Positions 55,781-64,000 of a stretch of 64,000 nucleotides of DNA are shown here, piece after piece. Origin of the DNA: Diospyros lotus (taxonomy: Eukaryota > Streptophyta > Magnoliopsida > Ericales > Ebenaceae); the NCBI RefSeq assembly GCF_014633365.1, contig NC_068352.1:23221310-23285309 (forward strand), in the 5' to 3' direction. A program made the translations under genes and the position numbers. Positions within the stretch are counted from its first letter, which is position 1. Every line of letters begins with the position of its first letter. A model generated the notes under the pieces. That model was not told where the DNA came from. It saw only the letters and a list, made by a program, of their open reading frames with translations, and ran no database searches.

Positions 55781-57130
55781 ATCATCAAGTCTACTTGAAT
55801 TAATTAAATTAGACTATGTGTCATACATTTAGTACATTCATATAATACACCAAGTACCCCTAAGTAGATTCTGTCTCAATAAATTCTTCATCTTCATTAA
55901 CATCGGACGGAGCGGGGAAGTTCTCATCTAATTCTTCCTAGTTTGCTTGCATCAAATGTGTTCTTGTCTTTGACCTCTTCTGTCACAACTACTTCTCCAT
56001 CTTTGGTTAAGATGTAGAAGTTGTTGTGGCAAAAGAGACAAAAGAAGAAATAGTGGACAACGCTGGTGAGGCAGCAGAAGATGCGACTGTTTGTCTTTTT
56101 TGGTCATTTACCCAAAATAATTACCAGATCCTACAATATGTATAACAATATACAGTTTACACATACAATATACACATAAACACACATATAATAGATACAT
56201 ACAACATGCACACACACATATATATATATACAATATACACATAACATACACATACAATATACACAACATATTGCTTACACAGACAATATACATACAATAA
56301 AAGGATAGTTGAAACAAAAAATGCAGGAAATATATATTTACATGATATCGGACGGCGACGGTCGGTCGAAGCGGACGGCGATGGTAGCAGGTGATGGCAA
56401 AGGACGACGACGGCGGCGATGGCCCCAAGTGGTGGCAGCCGACGGCGACGGCGATAGCAGCGGATGCGACGGCTCTGCAGTAGGAGATCAATGGCAGTCA
56501 GAAGCTAATCGCGGCTGGCAATAGCGGTCGGTGGCAGTCAGAAGTTAACGGGCATGGTCGGATTGCCTTAGTCTGTCAGTCCGGTCGATCCGTCAACCCG
56601 GCACGTGCCTGTGTCACTTTACCAAAATGAAGGAGCAGGAAGGGCGTGTGCGTGGGTATATGGAACTTTTCCATCGTTAATTTCCTAAATTAAATAGAAA
56701 GATTTTTTTTATTTCAAAATTAAAGAGGAAAGCTTTTTTATCTCTAATTTTGTCTTTGAGATTTATCTTTGATGAAAAAAATTTAGAGATGAAATATTTT
56801 TATTATTAAAAATTTAGAGACGAAATATTTTTATTATTAATTTTGTTTCTGGATGAAAAATTTTATAAATAAAGAAACATAACAACATAAATCAAGAAAA
56901 TTAAGATCCAAAAAAACACACTCATTTAAATGGATGGTCACATATTCTCGTCACTCAAATTTATTTATTTAAACTCATTTAAGAAAGTTTTTTAAACTTA
57001 TTAAAACTTCTTTTAATGAATTTATTTACTTCAAATTACTTTTTAAAAAAATGCTCGTTCAAGCTCATATGTTACATAACAAATTGAAAATATTATTTAA
57101 ACATTTAATTATCATATTTTTGGTGACTAT

Positions 57131-58200
57131 AGTGTATTGATGTGTTATATTAATGAAAATATAAAATACATCAATTGTTAGTGACACTATATATATTATG
57201 TGTTGTATATATTTTGTGTTATAATTAACGAAAATATATAATAAATCAATTGTTAATGATACTTGTGTTTTTATGTGTGATGCTCTATGTTATATTAATA
57301 AAAATATGTAATATAATAATACATGAGTGTCATCAAAAATATATTAAGAGGGCAAACAACATTTATGAGTAAAAAAATATTGGTCATTAAGACTTACTAA
57401 TTAAGTATGCGTCCATATGTTATGTATTAACTGTTCCATTTCTAGTTAAAATTATTTATAAAAGCTAAGCGTTAGAAAACGTATTATGTTTTTTTATTTA
57501 TTTAGACTCTTTTAAATAAATTTGTTTGTATTCATTAAAAATCTATGAATTCTTTTGAATTTATTTCCACCTTACGAATTCATTAGGCAGAAATAAGAAA
57601 ATAAAAGTACGCCCATTTAAATGCAACTCACAATGTTATTTTTCTATTCTTCGATTTATATAAAAAAAATTTATACCCATTTATTAAAACTCTTTCAAAC
57701 AAATTTTATTTATACCTACAAAATCCTTGTAGATAAATGAAGGAAATTTACCCAGGTTTAGATGGGTACGGGTGACAGTACCTTAGTAGTAGTAGCAGCA
57801 GCTTGTAATCTTGAATTTTGTCTTTAGTTTTAGATATTATTCTTAGCCTTTTTCTGTATTTGATTTCACTAGTATGCTATGGACACTTAGGTTAATTCTT
57901 GAAAACCTAAAGTAACACATTAAAGTCAATCCTATTGAAGTTTATGTCTTCCAAGTATTTAATAGATAATGGAAAAAGTTCATTAAAATTTTGCATTTGG
58001 ATTCTCATCATCAAAACATTCTCAAAATCAAATTCAACAGAACTGAGTATAATCTCATAATCAAAACTTAAAAGGAATATTTGATTTTCTAGACTTGTCC
58101 ATCCTTTTGCTAGTCATCTCATAAGATTCTCTTTCCCTTCTTTTCTTTTCTTTTCTCTCTTTATTTCCTTTGACCATCCTCATCACTTCAACCTATAAAA
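57131..58200. other. AT-rich DNA, nothing recognised
   Basis: Long AT-rich stretch between the CACTA-like region and the gag remnant. No domain-bearing frame. A pyrimidine-rich TTCTTTTCTTTTC run occurs near 58135-58165. Confidence 0.5.
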
Positions 58201-58239
58201 TATACTTGTTTACTCAAATGAACAAGTTTGTTAGGGTTT

Positions 58240-58730
58240 GATCCAATGTGAAGGTCTCTTATAGTAATGTTAACCTAGTCCCCTAGAGCATCATGATGAT
58301 TGCTACTCCAATCTACAAATCCTATATTTCCAATGTTACGTTTCTAAACCAGTCAATGTATTGTTGGAAGGTTTTTTTGTTGCCTTGTTGAATGCTGAGA
58401 AGGTATATGGCATCCTTCTTATTTTGACTATTGATAATAAAAGCCTTGATGAATTCTCTACTCAATTAGTCAAATGAGGAAATAGACCCTTCAGCCAGGT
58501 TGTTAAACCAAACGTCTGCTTGGATAGTCAGAGTTAGGGGAAGGCACGACATATGATTGCATCATCCCAGCCATATAGTAACATCAGGGACTCATAATTG
58601 TGGATGTGATCATGATGATCTCATTTTTCAGAATATTTAGTCAATTAAGGCATCTTAAACTTAAATGGTAGTGACTTTCCATAATCTCTAAGGTAAAAGG
58701 AATCTTCATCCTCTGCCTTTTAAGCTAGCA
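58240..58730 (-). pseudogene. gag N-terminal core of a Tat-like element
   Basis: The minus strand reads SLPFKFKMPQLTKYSEK near 58670. It goes on to MSCLPLTLTIQADVWFNNLAEGSISSFD (two parts of the same block, 58550-58470), then LSREFIKAF, KKDAIYLLSIQQG and FQQYIDWFRN. This is the order of the Ty3-gypsy gag core. At least four stops interrupt it. Its expected continuation, the zinc-knuckle part, is at 50341, about 8 kb away. Confidence 0.7.
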
Positions 58731-59396
58731 CTAGCCTTTTATGTTCTAGATTTTCCTCAATAATCTTTTTCATGTTTGCAGCCTCCTGAGTACTAAATGC
58801 AAACTGATTCTTCACCTTTTACATTCTCCTTAGCTGATTCTTTTGAGGAACTTAGTCTGCTCTGACTGTTGTGCTCTCAATGATGTCTAGATATTTCTCT
58901 TTTTGAGAAGGTTTCTTTACAACACTATCCTTTTTGGTGAGAAAATCTTCTTCCCAAGGCCAAGACAGTTTTGGAAGAATCTCTCATGTGTCTCCCTCCT
59001 AGGGAGTCTCAAAGACTGGGAGACTTTCTTGAACTCTCAAAAGAATCATAGATGGAGGTTCATATTGTCTCCCTGTCATGAAGTTTTGTAGAGTTTGTGG
59101 CAACAGAGGATGGGGAATGATGCTCTATAAGAAGTTTCCCGTCTCTCAAAGAGCTTAAACACTCTCATCATATTATCTTTGGAGTGCTTCATATTTGATG
59201 AGTGGAACAGTCAAAGGGGCTAACCTAGAAGTCCTTGGAGCTTTAGTTGGGAGAGTCTTCTAAGACCTTTGGGGAGGTCTAAGAGATTAAACATGAAGTT
59301 CTTTGTCACTTCTTTAATTTCTGGCTATCTGGGATCTTATGCATGTCATTGTTGTTTTCTAGGCTTTTCGATTGATTTTCCATAAACGGAGCCAAT
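58731..59396 (-). other. 5' leader of the minus-strand Tat-like element
   Basis: Sequence between the gag core and the LTR, with decayed gag N-terminal reading. Directly next to the LTR the minus strand reads ATTGGCTCCGTTTATGG, a mutated form of the TTGGCGCCGT-type primer site of Tat-like elements (about 59380-59396). Confidence 0.55.
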
Positions 59397-59917
59397 TGTT
59401 GTTTCTTGAATATAACAATACATTTATATGTTGAGGAATTATTTCTAAGCCATCAGAATGCTACAAAAAAGAAGCCGATTAGAGCGCATATGATTTTTCT
59501 TGTGTAAATCTTCCAATGCTTAATTATGTTAGACTCACCATAAAATAAAAGAGCTTGTAGAGAGTTTTATATATATAGTATTTTGCGTGTAACTAGAAAA
59601 TAGGGATAACCTCTAATTTACAGAGATGATAGACGATAGGTGGCAGGGTCTCCCATAATCTCAAGATTATCTATTTTGACTTTTAAGGAGAAGATCTCAA
59701 AGGAAACTATTTGTGTTAAATATGAGGGGCACCCCAAAGGAGACTACTTGAGAGAGTTTCTCGGAACCTTTTTCATGGGCTTGCTGAGGGGGTCTTCTTG
59801 GAGCTCTTCAACCGAGAAGGTCTCGTAGGTCCTTTTGCTTGGCATGATTGTTCATCTATTGTCTTTAGGCTTGTGGGCCTTTCGAAAATAGGCTTATTAG
59901 GCCATGTACACATCACA
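59397..59917 (-). repeat. 5' LTR of the minus-strand Tat-like element
   Basis: On the minus strand it would start TGTGATGTGTACATGGCC (59917) and end CAAGAAACAACA (59397), directly before the primer site. The size of about 520 bp fits. There is no second LTR in the window to confirm the borders. Confidence 0.5.
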
Positions 59918-61930
59918 TTGAAATATGAAAACAATATTGTTGATATTACATCAAAAACCTTGATTTCTTAACATATTTATCATGCATGGTCATAACATTT
60001 AATCATTTACCTTTGTGGCTTGTGGTGTGGGGAAATATGCCATTTATTATTGGATGATTGATGTTTTCATTTCGAATTGTTGGTTGAAGGTTTAATGTGA
60101 TAAATGTTCAAAGATGAATACAACCTCATTTGGTCACTATAGCGTAGAAAGTTTGATTATGGTCCTGAATCTCTTCATACATAAATCATCACTTAGTAGG
60201 GTAGATATTATGTAGCCATATTCAATATGTTAGGTGAACTACATAGTTCTAATAGGGAAGATGATGGTGCTTCAATTTTGGAATATATGTTGTAAGTACA
60301 ATATGATTGCATAGTCTTCATTGCGATTTAGTGACTTCATCGCTATTAAGGTTTTCCTTTTTCAACATATTTAGGAACCTTAGTTTTCTTCTTCCTCATT
60401 TTGTTATTCTTCTTCTTCTTTTTCTTTGATGGTTCGATTAACCCATTTTAGTCTCTCTTGAAACCATCTAAGTTCCATTACCCCATTTCATACATATAAC
60501 CATTGAAGAGATATAATTAATGCTAATACTGTGATTTAATCTATTATTTAATACCAAAAATATAACACAATTAAAAAAGAATTATAGAAATATCAGATTC
60601 CATAACAATCTAAATCTTTTCTTTAGATAGACTTCTAGTAGGTATTATTAAAATTGAATCTACACAAGAAAATTCACATGTTCTAACTAAGTCCTCCATT
60701 TTGTCCTCTAATAACTGTATAGATGTTAGTAATAGGACAAACAATCATAGTTTTCTATTTAAATTCAAAATTGAATCCTAGATAAAAGAAGGGACCAAAT
60801 TCTACGATTTTTTTATTGGGCCTTCTCATTAAATGAACCAATAACTTATACTCTCTACACATTTTCATATATCATACATAATTAAATGCTAAGATGGATC
60901 TAAATCTAGAAAATTTATTGGATCACTTTAATAGGTTTTGTTGGTTTTATGAACTTTACAACTCAAAATTTCAATTAGTGGTAGCTTATTTATAAAAGAA
61001 TATAGAAAAATTCTAGCAAACACTAGATATGTTGTGATTGAGATCGAGACTTTATAAGAGAGAAATAACTAGTGGGGAATTATAGTAAATGGCAATGTCA
61101 TGTTATTTTCTCCTTTTAAGGTTGACAATTGCAATTTCTATGCTTTATTTTTTTTAATTAAAAATAGGGATTAGAGAAAGATTGTTAGGCTAATTTGATT
61201 TTAATTAACAATGTTATTTGTTTCAAAACCTAAAGGAGGAGTGTTTGAGTAGAAAAAAGCTAAACTAGGAGGACCTTTAAGATTAAAAATAAATCAAAGA
61301 ACATATCAGAAAAAAGCTCAAATCATAGAGGGTCAAAAAATAATTTAACTTACAATGTTTAATAAATGTTTTTACATATTTTTTTTTTCTTTTAGAATTT
61401 GATATTGAACAATGCAATTAAAGTTTAGTGAAAGATAAAGTATGCTAAGAGAATAAGGGGGTGAGAGTACGCAACAAAATTAAGAGTGAGAATTATGAAG
61501 CAAATAAAAATTATAAAAAAATTAATTAGAAATTTCTTGTAAGACAAAAGAGTTGTGAAATTAGTTATTGTTCAGACAAATAAATACTCGAATCGTTATA
61601 CATGAAAATAAACGAATTTTTAGATTTGTTTTTGTCGTTTTATCGAGAATTTAATTTTTCGTTAAAATGATATCTTCTTTTATTAGAAATTAGACGACTT
61701 GACTAGTAGGTAAAAATCGTTTGTTAGTAGTTTGTAAGGGAATTGACAAGTTAATTTGTAAATAGTTCTATTTTTAGAAATTCTGTTAGCTGTGATTCTT
61801 TTGTATTTTTGTAAATAGGCTTGGTCCTAAAAAAGAAAAAATCAAAGCTGTCGAATAACAAGTTGACACGTGTGAAGAAAAAAATTTCATATTTCGTATT
61901 TGCTCTTCCTTCCAGCGTACGATAGCTCGG
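59918..61930. other. intergenic DNA upstream of the 62-kb gene
   Basis: AT-rich. A TTCTTC-rich patch lies near 60385-60425. No gene, repeat array or element ends recognised. Confidence 0.5.
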
Positions 61931-61931
61931 T

Positions 61932-61940
61932 TAATATAAA
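61932..61940 (+). promoter_or_regulatory. TATA-like element of the 62-kb gene
   Basis: TAATATAAA lies about 145 bp upstream of the ATG at 62082. It is followed some 25-35 bp later by a CT-dinucleotide run (61960-62000, TCTCTCTCTC), the pyrimidine patch common in plant 5' leaders. Confidence 0.45.
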
Positions 61941-62081
61941 CGCGGCGCTAGATATTTCTTCCTCTCTCCTCTCTCGCTCTCTCTCTCTATCGCTTTCTCT
62001 CACTACGCCCGCGGCTCTTTTTGTCTTTCTTCTAGGCACAATTGAACTGTTGGAGGGTTCCGATTTCCGATCACTCGCACC

Positions 62082-63824
62082 ATGGAAATCGACCAGTTTG
62101 ACTCGGTTGACTCTCAGGTCTCGGCCAAGAAGCTCAAACACCATGAGGTAACACTAAAAAGACCCATTTCTATGCGTACGAACTATTTTTGAGTGAATTG
62201 TTGTTGATCGATCAGCCTGTTACGGCCCCCAATGCATGTGATTGATCAAGTAAGGGGCTTAATTTTGTCGGAATTCAGGGGTTTTTGTTGGTTATTCGAC
62301 TATGATTGATCGGTTAGTTCGTTCGAATTTAATAGTTTGATCGTCTTCCCTGGACTTCGTGGTTAGGTTTCCTTCGGATCATTCAATTGAACTGACTTGT
62401 ATTTACTGTTTTATTAACCATATTCTTTGCAGATAGAACACTAAAATTTAGTGCATTTATTACAGTGGCGGAGCCAAGACTGGGCTTAGTGGGGGCAAAT
62501 TTTTCCCCTGGTTTAATATCAAAACATATTATATGTTTAATTGGAAATTATTGAATATGAAAAAAATGAAAGATAAGAGGTTTTTCTCTCTTACCTTATA
62601 GAACTAAGTTTTTCCACACAATTGCTAAAGATGTTTTATCCTTATTCAACCGTTTTTCTTCTTTTTTCTCCTCTTCCTTCTTCCTTTTTTTTTTTCTTTG
62701 TTCAGTAACTCTTAACTAGTTAGTTGTTCACAAAGAAAAGATTTTTCTTTGTTTAATTTATGAAGAGACAACCGGGAAATTAATTTTTTAGTAGTTTTGT
62801 TTTCAATCAACTAATTGGGTTTAAAAGGAAATTGTTGGATCATTTGTCAAGCTTCAAAGGCAGCAATGAAGTAATAATGACGCTCCTTGATTATAAAAGA
62901 AAACTTAATTTTGGCTATATTTTGAAAATTATGAAACGCTCCTATTGATGTCATATACTTTTTGCAAATATTATTAAAATTACAAAATATACTTCTTTTT
63001 CGTTTCTTGGTTTCGAAAATTTTAAGATTTTACAATAATTAATATTTTTTATTACTTATACTTTTCTTTTTTTCTCAAATTGACCTAGATTTTATAGATT
63101 TAATAGGTCCAATTTTGGAAAAAAGAGAGTTGTTTTTTTATATATACCCTATATATAATTTTTTGGGGGGTGGGGGGAGGGCATTGCGCACTCTTAGATA
63201 TGTGGCTCTGCCACTGTATGTACATGCATGTGCATGTCCAAAGCCTGATGATAATTATAGTAATTTTTAGTATGGAGCCATTTGCCAAGGACAGTGTGCC
63301 TGTTGGCCGTGCACATGTGTATAGATGTTTTAATTGTGGATTTTTGTTTGGTAGTGTTGCATTCTTTCCTTTTTTAGACTTTATGCTGACACAGTTCAGT
63401 AGTTTTAATTATGTTGTTGATGGTTCCACTGAATCAAGTAAGGAGTATTCTGGAAAAAAAACAAGGTTTTACATCTGACATGCTCAACTACACACATATG
63501 TTTGCTAGGTTATGGTGTATTGAACATGGTTGTCAAGTTGAGATACATATCGTGAACCAGAAGGCCTAAGTTTTCTATTGTGAATCGTATCGTATGATAC
63601 AGTAATAATTTGATAAATCGTTTAAAAAATATACTATAAAAGACGATTATACCTATAACATGAAGAAAGTACTCAAAACGATAATGTTCACCCAAGTTTA
63701 ACAATATTGATATCGTGTATGGCACTAACAAAAGCTATCAGGAATCCAAAATTAATCATATGTCTTATGAATAGGAAAGAGTGGAGAGTCAAGATACTGT
63801 TCATATGCTGGGCAGAGATCAGAA
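62082..63824 (+). CDS. 5' end of an unidentified gene, two exons visible
   Basis: Exon 1 coding 62082-62147 gives 22 codons (MEIDQFDSVDSQVSAKKLKH plus two residues) and ends at GAG|GTAACA, phase 0. A plausible exon 2 is 63775-63824 (after TTATGAATAG, ending CAGAA|GTAAGC). It continues in frame as ERVESQDTVHMLGRDQ. The ATG is in good context (GCACCATGG). The first intron would be 1627 bp and contains a short hAT-type element (62463-63216). The protein start is acidic then basic, without a signal peptide. I do not recognise the family and assign no function. Exon 2 rests on splice signals and frame only. The rest of the gene lies beyond 64000. Confidence 0.55.
62463..63216. mobile_element. non-autonomous hAT-type element in an intron
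   Basis: The terminal inverted repeats are CAGTGGCGGAGCCA (62463-62476) and the inverse of CAGTGGCAGAGCCA (63203-63216). The left end shares AGTGGCGGAGCCA with the decayed hAT element at 17574, which carries transposase remnants. The interior of about 725 bp is AT-rich and non-coding, with a G-rich patch (GGGGGGTGGGGGGAGGG) near 63164-63180. An 8-bp target duplication is not visible. Confidence 0.7.
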
Positions 63825-64000
63825 GTAAGCTTTCCTGGAGAGCAATAATCTTCATTAGACTGTTCATATGCTTATCATAAGCTTTCTTTTTAACCTGGCT
63901 ATTTATGTATATTTTTGAACTCAGTAGCCACCAATAATTTGGTCCGGAATCTGTTATGACTGTATTCGCAGTCCTGCATGACTGTTTTAATATTAAACTG
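63825..64000. other. presumed intron 2 of the 62-kb gene
   Basis: AT-rich sequence following the GTAAGC donor; no further exon is evident before the window ends. Confidence 0.4.

Larger units (their letters stand above)
51240..57130 (-). mobile_element. CACTA (En/Spm-like) transposon, decayed
   Basis: Both ends hold arrays of TTTAGAGACGAAAT/TCTCTAAA-type repeats (51330-51640 and 56690-56850), as in the subterminal regions of plant CACTA elements. Between them minus-strand remnants resemble TNPA/Ptta-type proteins. Candidate termini CACTATTAG (51238) and the inverse TATAGTG (about 57130) are weak, and the 3-bp flanks do not match. A Tekay-like LTR is inserted inside (52635-54722). A GC-rich GGCGACGG patch lies at 56345-56640. 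Confidence 0.5.

Noticed and set aside
56108..56491. 127-codon minus-strand frame with many Cys, Tyr and Met
   Set aside because: Its C-terminal half is the translation of an ACAT/ATATAC simple-repeat stretch (56150-56290), so it is not a credible gene.

Overview
The window is nuclear DNA of a flowering plant, most likely a eudicot. It is AT-rich, has spliced genes with GT-AG introns, and is filled with plant-type transposable elements nested in one another. I found no prokaryotic features, no RNA genes and no CRISPR array. Two host genes are supported: a complete five-exon endo-beta-1,4-mannanase gene (22.3-26.8 kb, + strand), and the 5' end of an unidentified gene whose first coding exon starts at 62082 and runs off the window.

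Layout. 1-15475: the right end of a Tekay/Del-type chromovirus (Ty3-gypsy) with decayed gag-pol. Its 3' LTR is split by a younger LTR element (4831-13754) that has 2.8-kb LTRs, a 3.3-kb internal region without intact genes, and a perfect 5-bp target duplication. 15476-22297: AT-rich intergenic DNA with two decayed hAT-type elements and a 23-bp poly-G run upstream of the mannanase gene. 22298-26794: the mannanase gene. 26795-31600: intergenic DNA with a possible SINE, a pair of about 240-bp direct repeats around a GC-rich core, and a PIF/Harbinger-like MITE with TTA duplications.

31600-50400: a stack of nested elements. Copia (SIRE-like) 3' sequence is followed by a Tekay-like LTR that carries a roughly 190-bp tandem array. 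That LTR was hit by a non-autonomous hAT element (35532-36459, perfect 8-bp target duplication) and by a large Tat-lineage Ty3-gypsy element (37211-48011, perfect 5-bp duplication). The Tat element has two RNase H domains, a tandem-repeat 3' region and a spliced antisense gene with its own TATA box. A copia-like LTR ends near 49970.

49844-59917: remains of another Tat-like element on the minus strand, split by about 8 kb of insertions. These include a decayed CACTA (En/Spm) transposon with TNPA-like coding remnants and arrays of GAGACGAAA-like repeats, itself broken by a minus-strand Tekay-like LTR. 59918-64000: intergenic DNA, then the 5' part of the second gene, with a short hAT-type element inside its first intron.

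How the parts relate. The mannanase is an isolated single-copy-type gene in repeat DNA; there are no operons or gene clusters. The most informative content is the order of transposon insertions. The most unusual single item is the antisense, intron-containing gene inside the Tat element. All assignments come from reading the sequence and translated frames by eye; no database search was run.
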